A stretch of DNA of 64,000 bases from Nereocystis luetkeana (Eukaryota > Sar > Phaeophyceae > Laminariales > Laminariaceae), in contig JARUPZ010000021.1 of NCBI GenBank assembly GCA_031213475.1, positions 3,493,545 to 3,557,544 on the forward strand, given 5' to 3'. A program made the translations under genes and the position numbers. Shown here in pieces: positions 43,976-55,942 of the stretch (within the stretch, counting starts at the first letter, position 1; every line of letters starts with the position of its first letter). The notes under the pieces are model-generated. The model ran no database searches. It was given only the letters and a program-made list of their open reading frames with translations, and was not told the origin of the DNA.

Positions 43976-46020
43976 AACGCTTTTTAAAGGAAGGCGAGTT
44001 CCTCATGTCAAAAATCTGAAAAATTCGAGATCTCCAGAAATTGGAACAGCGTGCTGGTGACACGCGTCGACCGGTATATCCGGTCCATTTTAGGGGAGGA
44101 GAGTGTTATTAAGGTTACTTTGGGTCGGCGATTGGTTGACCTTCAACCAGTAGCCCAACGGACCAATGCCTCAGCACAGGCGCATCGCGAACACTCGCTT
44201 GGTCGCTCGTACCCTTGGGGCGCGGTGTAGTAGGCTGTCACCAGCATATCACTAGAAAAGCATCAGGCCCCCCTATTATCTTTCTCTACCCTCCTCCCAG
44301 TGCGCCATGTCGTGGGTTTCCGTAATATTATACCCTGGGGTGGCGTTTCTTAGACGCACGTTGTACCAAATAGACTGGCGCACCTAGCGGTAGTTACTGC
44401 CAGTAGAGTACTATGGCGGTGTTCAGCCCTACAAAATATTGTAGTCGGTAATGCTGTCCGGGGCCCGGGGGGGCAAATGCAGGGGTTTCGTGTATAAATG
44501 TACGCTTTCGTGAATAGGGAACAAAAGGCATACGTATTTACGGCGCCCAAGATCAATTACTTACCGACAAATTGACCTTGCCGTAGTTCGTTTTCCGACA
44601 AAATTGACACTGTCAGGCTACTCCTGCTGTATCATATAAATACGTACATACCAGGTTTGTTCAGATGTTAGGTCGGTATCTGAAATCTGAGCCACCTTCG
44701 ATAAGTTTGTCCAGGAGTAATCAAGGGTTGATAGTCTTCCCTATGGTAGCTACGTATATGGTAGCTATAGTGGCACTCTGATTGGCCCAGGGTGTATCAT
44801 ATGCGGCTCACTCAACCCAAGATATGTCTTAGCCACAGTAGGATCCCGAGCCGGCCGAATTAACCTACCTGGCAGAATATTTTCAACCACAGCATCCAAG
44901 CCGGCCGAGTCAACCTAGAGTTTTACCCAGCACAGCATCCAAGCTCTGGCGACTGGCATAGGGTAAGGATCGAAGGGTCGGCTTCAGGCGCCCACCACGA
45001 AGACTCCGTCAAGATTCACTGTCAAGGTGTGACTACCCCTCAGGTTACCGGCTATCGGCACCCAGTTAATTTGATATTCTACCGAAGTTTGTATTACCTG
45101 GTGTGTACTCGTGTATTTATACTGCTGTTTCCTTTTCACTTGATCTTGTGTCTTGCTTTTGCATCACCGGGGGGTGATTTTTGTTCGCGGTGAGGGTGTA
45201 TCTTGGAGAAGGTGGTGCAGCAGTATCCAGAGGATTGAATTCGGAAATACTTCCGAGTTCTCGCAGTATATACTCCCGAAATATTGCCACTACTCTCAAG
45301 TACTCCGGTTGTCCCCCCTCCCCGAAAATGAGTTGCTCCAACTCTGACTCGTGGGACCATTCTGAGAATGTTTTCTGCAAATCAATGGGGCAGGGACGAA
45401 ATTGTCGAAAAGGTGCGCAGATGGTCAAAGTCTGCGTACTCCGAGTATGCTCTGCATACCGAGAGCGTCCCCGCTGGAACCGTGCGAACTCGCCGACGAC
45501 CCTTCCCCGACACTTCCTCGTACCGAGTGCGTGCGGCGTCGAGATGCAGGAGACAGCACTTTGACCCCTTCCCTTGACAGACAGCAACTTTGCCTCGACA
45601 TGCCTCGACTGACACCAAACTACTGGGTTTCAGTATGGAACAGTCGGCCCTACACCCTCGATAGCGCAGGTTTTGCCTTGCTTGACGTGTCTCCTGATAT
45701 ATTTGGTGTACAATGCACTTCAGTTTCTGTCATGTGTCCTCTTTTGTTTACTGTGGCCTGTACCCTAGAGAAACAAAACAATTCAGATTTTGTAGGCCAC
45801 ACGCTATTTCAGGCGCAGTTTTTTTCTATGGATTGTCATGGACAAAACACCGCTCGTTCCGCGTGTTTTTCACTTGGTTTTGGAACGTATCTGATTTTGG
45901 CCCAAAAGTGGCCAGGTGTACCTGATTTTGGCCAAAGCCCTTTTTTTCATGTCCTTCGGTTTGCCTGTTATTTCCTTTGCTTCTTACGTAGTCTTGCTCT
46001 GCGTAAATGCGTAATTGCAG
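43976..46020. other. Intergenic, unassigned
   Basis: It includes the short repeat 45,632-45,686. A 156-codon minus frame (45,117-45,587) contains ELEQLIFGEGGQPEYLRVV, which looks protein-like, but no family or splice context could be assigned. TACCTGGT words occur at 44,648 and 45,095. Confidence 0.35.
45632..45686 (+). repeat. Short dispersed repeat, copy 2
   Basis: CCTACACCCTCGATAGCGCA and GTTTTGCCTTGCTTGAC match 37,835-37,890. Confidence 0.55.
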
Positions 46021-46363
46021 TTTTTTTTTGTTTTTTTTTTCATCCCATTCATTATCTTCGCACACATCTTCTCTCTATCCTTCCAATTCGTAACTCAGAT
46101 CCGGGGTCACATAGCAGGCTCTTCTACCCCCTTCCCACTACGGTACATGCCTTCATTTTTATCGCGAGTAGATTTCAGCATTTTCTTCCATCGTCGACTC
46201 GCATCGAATTGTGCCTACCCACGCTGCAAGGCGCTCTCAACAATTGAATCCTTTTTTATTTATTTTTTTGCAAATAAAGTCAAAGTCCGACCCACCTGGG
46301 GCTCGAACCCAGGACTCAAACAAGTAGAATTCGAGGTTAACCACTTGAACCACCGGGGCGACC
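46021..46363 (-). mobile_element. SINE family 1, full copy
   Basis: Starts with the poly-T (poly-A of the element) and ends at CACCGGGGCGACC. The B box on the minus strand is GGGTTCGAGCCCC, a perfect match, and the A box is TGGTTCAAGTGG. Confidence 0.88.
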
Positions 46364-46408
46364 AGAATGTGTACGTACATTTGTACTCTGTTTCTCTTCT
46401 ATTAATAG

Positions 46409-46504
46409 ATCTTTTTAGTGCTGACGTCCCGCTTTGGGGACAAACTATTCAAATTTCAAGTAGTTTGTCCCCAACACGAGACGACAGCAGTCCCAAAAGA
46501 GTTC
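46409..46504. mobile_element. Family B hairpin MITE
   Basis: GTCCCGCTTTGGGGACAAAC and GTTTGTCCCCAACACG arms around a short loop; outer ends diverged. Confidence 0.7.
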
Positions 46505-46748
46505 CTGCCACATCCCCTGCTGCGGGGGAGGCACGACACTTTTTTCTCATATTTTTCTTTAGTATTTCGATTTTCTTTCTTCGTTTTGTGACCACATAAC
46601 TTGTGTCTTTCTAGGATTGAAGAATCGGCACGGACACTGGTTGTGCTAGATGTCGACGGGTTGAAGTAGAAATAACGGGTTAATGTGAAGAAAACACAAC
46701 GAAGTACACACATACAGCATACCTGACTTGAGAATCGTGCTCATCAAG

Positions 46749-47003
46749 GAGCAGGGTCGGACTTTGACTTTATTTGCAAAAAGAAAAAAAGGGATTCAAT
46801 TGTTGAGAGCGCCTTGCAGCGTGGGTAGGCACAATTCGATGCGAGTCGACGAGGGAAGAAAAGGCTGAAATCTTCTCGCGATAAAAATGAAGGCACGTAC
46901 CGCAGCGGGAAGGGGGGAGAAGAGCCTGCTATGTGACCCCGGATCTGAGTTACGAGTTGGAAGGAGAGAGAGAAGAAGATGTGCGAAGATAATGAATGGG
47001 ATG

Positions 47004-47049
<46 letters not shown>
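46749..47049 (+). mobile_element. SINE family 1, 5'-truncated, long poly-A
   Basis: It begins at GGTCGGACTTTGACTTTATT, so the tRNA head is missing, and ends in about 46 A. 5' truncation is typical of LINE-driven insertion. Confidence 0.85.
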
Positions 47050-47052
<3 letters not shown>

Positions 47053-48663
47053 GGTACGAGTGCACTTATTGGTTTTGTTTTGCGATTTTGTGTCGTTTTA
47101 GTGAGTTTGTCATGGATACTTTGGAAAACCCGGGGATGGTTAATTTTAATCCCCGGTTTTTGCCCTATCATCCGTACGTTACAAGAAATGCTGATAGCCG
47201 GTAACATTTTCCGCAGATCTGCCGTACAGAACCTACATCCCCTGGCACGTTTGGACCTTCGACTGGTTCGTGGCGCCTGCCTTGTATTGTTGATATAACT
47301 TGACCAGAGAAATTAATGTACGTACGAGTATCTATGAATTGTTTCATCCACAGCTGCTTCTTATTATTTCGAGATTGACCGTCCGCGCGTGCTTGTGGTC
47401 GAACTTGGTCGGATATACCCGGTACACAAAATAAGGCCAAAACAAAAAAAGAGCTCCCAACTGAACAATTGCACTTGACTTGCAGACAGCTGTATACAAC
47501 TCCTCACAAGCAACCACAGCCCTCAAAATTGAGGCACGTTTTTTATGGGGTTCGTGAGGGTGTAGGCCGTCGTAAGCCGCTAGTTTCAAGCCAGCGGCTA
47601 AAGAACTCAAAATCGAGAGAAGATATATATGTTGCAGGCCGATCGGGAGCCTATTAGTCTACCAGGGTAAGTATTATTAATATCAATAGCTAAAGCAGTT
47701 AGTGCCGATGAAAAAGCGAAAAAAACACGTTGCACCAAAAGTTTCCACCCTTTCCGCGGATAATTTCAGCAAACCTGGTACAGCAGTTGTACCCGAAAAA
47801 ATGTGCCTACAGGCAGATTACGTTATTACGTTCCCGTGCGTGAGAGGTACCTGGTACGTACGTATAGGTGTTATAAAGTGAGTGTATTGGGCCCAAAAAG
47901 GGCCGAAAGGTCTACTACGTACGTAAAAGCTCTGAATTGTTATTGTCTTAAAATATGAGTCATATATATATATATATATATGATATATCCAGCACTTTCC
48001 CTGAAATTCGAAATACGTTTCTTGGTATCTTGTTTGCGAATATATACGCTACTCTGTTTCCAAGTAGTTCGTATATTTTGGTGAAACGCCTACGTATGCT
48101 CCCCGATTATGTTCTATACCACTCGACGACAGATTTAGGGCATGAGGAGATGCTCCGTTTTTTTTATTTCTTATTTCCGAAAACGAGTGGAAGTGGCCCA
48201 CCAGGTACAAAGCAGTATCGCATAATCACGCATACAGGTGTATATGATACTGCTCTGTGCCATTTAATACGGAGTGTGTGCTGCTTTTTGTTCTGTATAT
48301 ATTGCTGGCATAGTATTGAGGGACGAAAGGTTCAGAGGTACGGCATTTTGTGTCATGAAATTGCTGTTGCAAATTATCTTATTTTATACAAGTGGCTGCT
48401 GCACTCCTAACTTCATATCAACTTTTTTTAATAGTATACACAAAACGGTATTAATGTACGTATTACTTCGTAATAATACGGAAGCAACTCGTACGTTTTT
48501 GTACCTGTTTTATGTATGCGGTATACCTGGTATGCAGCAGTACGTTTATGTACTATTATTACTATAATAAAAGACTGCTGTTGTAGTACACGTCAGCAGC
48601 AGCAGCTCAGGCCACTATAATACCTGGTATATAGCAAGTTGCCATCCCATTAATATTTATCCG
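47050..48663. other. Intergenic, AT-rich, nothing supported
   Basis: A (TA)n run lies at 47,962-47,981. Around 47,100-47,290 two short frames (MDTLENPGMVNFNPRF; YIPWHVWTFDWFVAP) look protein-like but are unassigned. Confidence 0.35.
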
Positions 48664-48830
48664 CTCTTTTTTTTTCTCTTCTCCCTATTATCAATAGTCG
48701 TAACTCAGATCCGGGGTCAAGCAGGCTCTCTTCCCCCCTCCCCGCTACGGTTCGTGCCTGGCTTTTTTCGTCGCGAGATTAACTTTTTTTTACCTTGTCT
48801 CCCGTCTAATCTAATTGCGCTGAATTTAAA
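48664..48830 (-). mobile_element. Diverged SINE family 1 remnant
   Basis: GTAACTCAGATCCGGGGTCA and CCCCGCTACGGTTCGTGCC are the reverse of the family 1 body. The head is unrecognisable. Confidence 0.6.
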
Positions 48831-49148
48831 ACATCCCGTCGTCATATCACCGACAGGGTGAGACGTAACCATCGCCCCTTTACTAATATATCGATATTAG
48901 AAGTACGTAACCTGTATGCGATAAATGTAGGTGCGTACCATATGTCACCAAATTCCGTAAAGGAACTACATGCGATTTGTAGGGCATGTCCTATTCATTA
49001 TATACCACTATCAATAGTAACTCTTGTACGTAGGTATATATGATATCTGGTACCTATCCGGTATTGATGTTGCAACACATTTATACTGGTACACAGCATT
49101 TAGGTATTGTTTGAACATGAACATATTATTACGCCAGGTAGCCCATAT
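48831..49148. other. Intergenic, AT-rich
   Basis: No gene, no repeat family recognised. Confidence 0.4.
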
Positions 49149-49254
49149 GATGGGGGACTATAGTAAGTAGGACCTACGGTGAACACAAAAACCTCCATGT
49201 TTCACTATTTTTACCAACTATATTTGGTCCTATTTACTATGGTCCCCCGTACTA
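49149..49254 (-). mobile_element. Family A MITE abutting a hairpin MITE
   Basis: Left end GGGGGACTATAG, right end ACTATGGTCCCCCGTA. The next bases begin a partial family B element, a second case of the two families touching. Confidence 0.75.
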
Positions 49255-49331
49255 CTGTAGTACGTTTTGGGGACAAACCACTCAGATGCTAAGTAATTTG
49301 TCCCCGAACGGGACTGCAGTACTAAAAGACC
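49255..49331. mobile_element. Family B hairpin MITE, left end lost
   Basis: Starts at TACGTTTTGGGGACAAACC and ends CGGGACTGCAGTACTAAAAG. It directly follows the family A copy. Confidence 0.7.
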
Positions 49332-49682
49332 CCGCGATGAGGTCAAACTGGTGCGTACGTATAGAAATAAGAAATAAGGCGCCTCCATAATCTGCCCACC
49401 ATTTTCCAGTCTTGCCCATCACTGACTCCAAGCGGCCGGTACCAACGTCAGTACTCCTGTATATACCAGATATAACTGACCTCCAATCCCGAATGAATCA
49501 TGATCAAAGACTACCTTCCGACTTTTACGAGGAGGGGATAAAAAACATAATACGTACGAAGTCTATACATACGTAGAATGGAAAACAGACTTTCGCAGAG
49601 TGAGTGCGAAGCTGCTGGTACGTATGTGTAAAGAATCCATACGTGGTGCTCACTGCCATCTTGATTTGATTCAGAGCAGTAC
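49332..49682. other. Intergenic
   Basis: Unique-looking sequence between a hairpin MITE and a SINE. No coding or structural signal seen. Confidence 0.4.
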
Positions 49683-50012
49683 CGGCGCCCCCGGTGGCTT
49701 GGTACGTCAGGTGGTTCGCTCCCCTACTACATATAATATGATACAGCAGTACCTGGTAAGATCAAATTCGCGGGTTCGAGTCTCACCGTGTGCATAGCCG
49801 TACGAAGGGACTTTTTCTGCAAAAAAAAAAGTAATCGCGGAAAGCGCGACAGAGAGCGTGAGTACGAAGCGAAGCAACATTCGATGAAACTCGACGATCA
49901 GTGGGAATGCTGAACCCTGTGCGCGATAAAAACATTGGTAAAACGAAGGCACGTATCGGGGGGAAGGGACTGACACCTGTGACCGCGGCTTGTCCAGAAG
50001 ATCGCTGAGGGT
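49683..50012 (+). mobile_element. tRNA-headed SINE family 2
   Basis: The head GGCGCCCCCGGTGGCTTGG has a longer A-to-B spacing and a perfect B box GCGGGTTCGAGTCTC (49,768-49,782), as in tRNAs with a long variable arm. The body shares GCGATAAAA and GAAGGCACGTA with family 1 but is otherwise different. It abuts the tail of the minus-strand family 1 copy, tail to tail. Confidence 0.7.
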
Positions 50013-50017
50013 AATTG

Positions 50018-50364
50018 TTTTGTTTTGTTTTTTTTGCTCATCCCATTTGTTATCTTCGCACATCATCTTCTCTCTCTCCTTCCAACTCGTAACTCAGATC
50101 CGGGGTCACATAGCAGGCTCTTCTACCCCCTTCCCGCCACGGTACGTGCCTTCATTTTTATCGTGAGAATATTTCAGCCTGTTCTTCCCTCGTCGACTCG
50201 CATCGAATTGTGCCTACCCACGCTGCAAGGCGCTCTCAACAATTGAATCCTTTTTATTTTTATTTTTGCAAATAAAGCCAAATGCCCGACCCACCTGGGG
50301 CTCGAACCCAGGACTCAAACACATGCAGAATTCGAGGTTAACCACTTGAACCACCGGGGCGACC
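50018..50364 (-). mobile_element. SINE family 1, full copy
   Basis: T-rich start, body ACTCAGATCCGGGGTCACAT, B box complement GGGCTCGAACCCAGG, ends CCACCGGGGCGACC. Confidence 0.85.
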
Positions 50365-50470
50365 GGTTGGTAAATATCACCCACCACGATTGACGCTGGA
50401 AAGTAAAGTGATGAAGAAAAAAAAAGAACTCTCGAACCTTCGTATCATTACCCTCGTATCAGGTAGTGTT

Positions 50471-50942
50471 ATTATTACGGGGGACCATAGTTAATAGGAC
50501 CACATATTGTTTGTAAAAATGGTTAAATGTATAGTTTTTTTATGTACACCATAGGTCCTATTTACTATTTTTTTTTTTTTTTTTTTTTTTTTTCTATCCC
50601 ATTCATTATCTTCGCACATCTTCTTCTCTCTCTCCTTCCAACTCGTAACTCAGATCCGGGGTCACATAGCAGGCTCTTCTCCCCCCTTCCCGCTACGGTA
50701 CGTGCCTTCATTTTTATCGCGAGAAGATTTCAGCCTTTTCTTCCCTCGTCGACTCGCATCGAATTGTGCCTACCCACGCTGCAAGGCGCTCTCAACAATT
50801 GAATCCCTTTTTTTATTTTTGCAAATAAAGTCAAAGTCCGACCCTCCTAGGGCTCGAACCCAGGACTCAAACAAGTAGAATTCGAGGTTAACCACTTGAA
50901 CCACCGGGGCGACCGGCTGTGGCGTTGGTCCCCCGCAATAGT
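50471..50942 (+). mobile_element. Family A MITE split by a SINE
   Basis: The left part 50,471-50,567 runs from ATTACGGGGGACCATAG to CCTATTTACTAT. The right end GGTCCCCCGCAATAG is at about 50,927-50,942. The 347 bp between are a minus-strand SINE, so the MITE is older than that SINE. Confidence 0.75.
50568..50914 (-). mobile_element. SINE family 1 inside a family A MITE
   Basis: Poly-T of about 26, complete body and tRNA head. Flanked on both sides by the halves of one family A element. Confidence 0.88.
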
Positions 50943-50994
50943 AAAAGAGTTGCTTCCGTTGAGTTCCCAAAATGAACAAACTAAACTGCTGACA

Positions 50995-51246
50995 GCGTGT
51001 CGCGTGGGTGGGGGGTAGTAGGCACGTATTAATCTAGGCACAATTCGACGAGGGGGAAAAGACTGAAGTTTTCTCGCTGTGAAAATGAAGCACGCATCAC
51101 GACCGCCGTATAATATGGTGGGGAGGTATATACGTGGGAGGAAAGACTGGTATGTGACCCCGGATCTGAGTTACGACTATACTATTAACAGCAAGGAGAC
51201 AGAAAACAATGGCGGAAGACAATGAATGGGAAGAGCGAAAAAATAT
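50995..51246 (+). mobile_element. Diverged SINE family 1 remnant
   Basis: GTAGTAGGCACGTATTAATC, GTGACCCCGGATCTGAGTTA and AATGAATGGGAAGAG follow the order of the family 1 body. The head is missing and divergence is high. Confidence 0.65.
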
Positions 51247-53096
51247 ATGTCGAGGCCCAAACTGGTACCGCAGGTAGGCAGGTACTTACCATGAGAGTCT
51301 GACGAAATCGTTCACGCTCTTCCTTAAATAATAAACAATAGGAGTCCAATTATTATGCACTCGGATTGGAAGGATCGAAACAATCGATTTCCGATTTCCG
51401 ATCCATTATTTTGAAGAATCGAAAAGGTCGATTTCCGATCCACTATTTATTCGACCGGGATGTGTCCGGGATACCTTCGTCCCATCGGTCGGCGAAAAAC
51501 AAATATGCCCACCCAGGTGTGGTGTGGACATGTGCGCATATACATATTATTATAGGTTCTGGTACAGCTGGGTGTTTTTGTACCGCTACTCAAGACTACT
51601 ACAGCATTAGTAATGCTACTCATACTATCCCGTGGGCTTGTACTTTCACTGCTTACAGATTACGGACACCACCTGGCACGCTCCCGCGTAGTGTAGTGGT
51701 GGTAGAAATATATAACCAGCTCTCCGCAGGAGCCGCCCAGGGCCCACCTGGCGACGTCCCCATCATATTGGGTCTTGACTAAATGTCCAGACGGAAAATT
51801 CCGGGCAGCATGCATGCACTCCCTGTTTTTGGCCAGGAGGGTGAACCGTTGTCCGCGCGGCGTGTTTTCCGCGCAAAACGCAACCCTCTACTCTTATCAG
51901 CATATGGAACGTTGCCTACGAGTAGTCTGGCTGCAAAAACGGAATATCTTCCCCCTTCTCTACGAAGTATATTCTGTATACCTATTATTAATAATTGTTT
52001 TGGTACGTAAGCAACAGAATAATGGAGTTCCTTTGATTGCTTCGGATACAAAATTATCGAAAAAAGTACGATCGTATATGCCCATACATACGGCGGCAAT
52101 ATATTCTACCTTCATGGCGTGTATTATTATAAATAGTCATATTAATAGTATACGATATTATTTATATTAATGTTATCTACTACTGCTGCTGTCCAGACAG
52201 GTAAAACAAGCAAACAAGCAAGGTCCAGGTTGCTTTGATCGCTAATTGCTGGTTGACTATGCTCACAAATTTGCGCCGAACAAAACTCGATTAGGGCCCA
52301 TCTTAGCGAGTTTTTTTTTTAATGATACACCGCCATTGTTTTTTCCGTAAGATTTGGTTGGTTCCAGATTGGTCGAAAAGCGAATCACCAAGCAGGCATG
52401 TTGGCTTTCGATTCGAATAAAACGAAAAGAAGCGAATTCGACAAGTTTTTTGGGGGTTATTTTGCTCTTCGTGTTATTCATTTCGGGGAGTTTCTCCAAC
52501 TCGACGTGGCGTGTTCCTAAAACGGAAGCAAGCCATGCCTTCTTGAGCCCTGTCGTCGACTGCTTCATAGCTGAGATCCACCATTCCCAAGAGACAGGGC
52601 CACCGGAGCGGCCGCAGCGCGAGGTCCGACGGCCCCTACCACAGTGTAGACCATCCGCGGCGCCTAAAAAAAATGCAAGTCCGTCGCAAACCCAGTTTTT
52701 TATCCCTCTTTGCCTCGCGAACCACACGAGCAACGACCAGGTCACGACTTCGCTTAGAAGTTCGATCGCTGTATCCTCGTCGCTGCTGCCTGCGTGGGGC
52801 TTCGGGGCTGCGCCAGCCACCCAAGACGTCCCAAGAGCGATAGCCTCTTCGGCGGTGCCGGCACAAACAATCGGCCGCTGACCGCGGCGCCCCGGGGAGG
52901 ACGCGCTCCTCGTCGGTTGCCCTCGGGTGCTCGTTGGTCCTTGTGATTTTTTTCAAATGCGCTATTGCTCGATAGGACTCAACGGCATATCTCTCACGAA
53001 ATTCTATTAAAATCGAGTCAAAATATTTTTTCCCTGTTCGAGTATCATGAAAAAGGTTTTTCGTCAAGACGGGCCCTTAATAAGCATTCTCATTTT
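51247..53096. other. Intergenic, with a weak minus-strand ORF
   Basis: Minus frames at 52,263-52,820 and 52,636-53,067 overlap. The second contains YRAIAHLKKITRTNEHPRAT, faintly like the N-terminal motif of helicase/methylase proteins of mobile elements. No catalytic motif is visible. The repeat-like TCGATTTCCGATC at 51,380-51,440 may be an element end. Confidence 0.3.
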
Positions 53097-55045
53097 ATTG
53101 TTATTATGTCATGGTATTTATGATCCCGTTCACCTTGCAAGTTAAAGAGGTGTGGGAGTGGGTTGTGAAGCGCCGTATCTTCGATCCATTTCTCAGAATT
53201 TTCCGGATGGATTTTTGTCCCCTCCTGATTTCTATGCATCTGCACATACAGCCCTTCAAGGTGGGATCGTGTCATGTTATTCATGATCCCGTTTCCCTCT
53301 ACTGTCGAGGAGGCGTGTTTATGAAGAAACGCGCGACGCAAAAAAATATTCAAAACCCCCCTGCTCTCAGAACTCTCTGAGAGCCAGGAAAGTGGGAATC
53401 TGTTGTGAGTGAGTACACACGTTTAGCACGACCTGCATTACAGTAGTCGGGTCTGCCCCATACTGCTCTTTTGTTATCCGGTAATCAGTCTATATACCCA
53501 GCCATACTATCAACCGTGGCCGCATGTTCTCCCTCTTTGACTTGGTCTCTTCGTTCCATCAAATTGCGATACACAAAAGACACGAGCCCCCTCGCTGCGT
53601 TCTGCACGCCCACACGCCTCTAAATAATCAGAAATGGGGGTCCCATTAGCTACTACTATACAAAAGTATGTAACCGTTGGAGCGCGGCAGTTCCGTCGCC
53701 GTCCTCTACGAAGCCCACTGGGGAAAGGCCTACTTCAGCCCTCATGCCGTCCTCTACGAAACCCACCGGAAAGGCCTACTTCAGCCCTCATGCGGTCCTC
53801 TACGAAACCCACTGGAAATGCCTACTTCAGCCCTCATGGGAGCGAGAGATGGGCCTCCAGCACTTCAGGCAGCACGTTAGGCCCTTGATACAATGGTAAT
53901 CGCGACAGTTGGATGCGGTTCAGCGAGCGCTCCTACCGCACCTTGACCCCGCTTGATATTGAGGCTGGTAGCGTCGTCTGGAGCATTGGACGCCTCCGTG
54001 GATATTTGTGGCGTACCTCCTCCCGTATTTTTTTGGACCACAGGGCGCTCGAAAGCCGGAATCTAAAGGTACGCGGCATGCAACGTGGCAAGCAAAAGGT
54101 CGCGATGCAGGTCGGCGGGGCAGAGATACCGGCAGAACGCCTCCAAGGTCGCTTCTTTCAAAATCATGCCGATGCCCAAGGATCTCAAACAACTAAGGCC
54201 CCTCCTTGCATTCGTGGTCTATCCTACTACAGGAAATTTCTGTCCGAACTGGCCAAAAGGATTCGGCCCATCACCATATCAGGCTCGTCGGGGGTGTCCA
54301 GGTGCCGCGTCGAGGCGCTGTCGTCTTGGTGCAAAACCTATGCGACAGGCACACGAAGAAGTGGGTAGGGCGAGGTGCCGAGTAAGTCGCTGGGTTCCAA
54401 TCCCGCAGAGCCGGCCAACGGAATCTGTTGGAAGCCATTTTGAGCGAGGCGAGAGCACACGATCGTGGCTCCAGACACATCATTCAATATGGCTACAACA
54501 CTGCCCCACCCAATGGATGCCGAGGTCGACTACGATGGATCCGGTGACGACGCGCCGGCGCAGCCGGCCAGCCACTCGACCAACCTAACCCTCTCGACTC
54601 CTTCTGGTTCTGCTGAGCAGACCACTGACGCCCCGGCCGAAACGCTTGCCGGCCCTGTCCCTGCCGTTTATTCGGCAGCGTTGACGCCCACCCAATGGGC
54701 GGCGTTACCCCCCAACGATCCGCGGGGATATGATTATGAAGGCCCCGCTCACAGTCCAGAAAGTCCATGCGATCGACGAAGAGGCACGCCAGCTCCAGCA
54801 ACGCCTCCCTGAAGGTGGGAGCGTGTCATGGTATTCATGATCTCGTTTCCCTCTATTGTCGAGGAGGCGTGTTTCTGATGAGGCGCGCCACGCAAATAAT
54901 TTATAAAAAACCCCCCTGCTCTCAGAACTCTCTGTGAGTGAGTACACACGTCTGTTAATAGCTTGATCTGCATTACCAGGTACAGTAGTCGGGTCTGCCC
55001 CATACTGCCCCTTTTGTTATCCGGTAGTCAGCCTATACCCAGGCA
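53097..55045 (+). mobile_element. Fossil Ty3/gypsy-type LTR retrotransposon
   Basis: Direct repeats at about 53,240-53,520 and 54,812-55,045 share CTGCTCTCAGAACTCTCTG and GTAGTCGGGTCTGCCCCATA and look like a pair of LTRs; sequence from 53,097 may belong to the left one. Between them are reverse-transcriptase-like pieces near 53,530 and 54,180-54,290, the latter with the connection-region motif typical of Ty3/gypsy, and a gag-type piece at 54,490-54,740. The pieces are out of their usual order and the interior is only about 1.3 kb, so the element is heavily deleted. Broken in many places; LTRs visibly diverged, hence old. Confidence 0.75.
53697..53836 (+). repeat. Three tandem 45-60-bp units
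   Basis: TCCTCTACGAA and CCTACTTCAGCCCTCATG recur three times, inside the fossil LTR element. Confidence 0.75.
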
Positions 55046-55942
55046 TACTATCAAAATTAATATAAGTTTGTCTATGGTAATAGTTGCTTTCATGTGCCAA
55101 TACCACGTACTATTAAATAGTAATATTAATATTAATAGCTGCACTACTCCCGGCTGCTTGGCTCTTGGATCTTTAGTGGGGGCAATCAATCAATCAATCA
55201 ATCGGCCTCTGGACGCAGGCGGCATTGGCATGATGTGATGACGGGGTTTGGATTTGATAGCCTCGTAAAGTTCTGGGAATATTCATCGTATGCAAGCAGA
55301 AAAAACGAAAAACTGAAATTTCTTGACTGCCCCGCCGACCGCCGACCACCTTCTGCAGTGAACAGAGTCCTCGGCTTAGTAGGTTTTCTTCAATTTAATG
55401 TACAAACATATCCTTCCATTTTTTCGAGAAGAAAATTGTTGACGGCCCGGCTGACCACCATCACCCTGCTCCCGGCGGGACCTGAGCCCTCCATCCGCCA
55501 CGTGATCATGTTCAGCCTGTATTTATAGCTCGCGCGATCGAAGCATCACACGCAGCTTGCAAAGAATAATGATTTTCGACCATAAATCCTCGGCCTCACT
55601 CCCGAGATGTCTCTGTTTTTTCCAGCTGGCCCTGCCGCTTGTCACGACCCCCCCCCCCCCCCGATCCCACTCGATCTTCATCCCACCCAGACCTGAAAAG
55701 CCCTCGAAACTGACCCCCCCCCCCCATCCCCTCCCCCCCCCCCCGGTATATTAAAAAAAAAACACGCCCCACCTACTGCTGTGAGATCGAAAGTGCCCTC
55801 TATACCGCCAGTGGGAAGACTGACAGCCGAGCGACGGATCGACCGGAATAAAAGGGGTGAACACGCGTTCCGAAGTTGATACCTGGTAGCAAACCTCGTT
55901 CGATGGCTCCCGCCTTGTGCCGGAGCGCCCTGCTCAAAAAAA
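55046..55942. other. Intergenic, C-runs
   Basis: CAAT repeats at 55,186-55,203 and long C-runs at 55,649-55,661, 55,714-55,723 and 55,734-55,744. No gene seen. Confidence 0.4.

Noticed and set aside
46887-47204. 105-codon plus-strand gene
   Set aside because: The first two thirds are SINE body and poly-A read as Lys.
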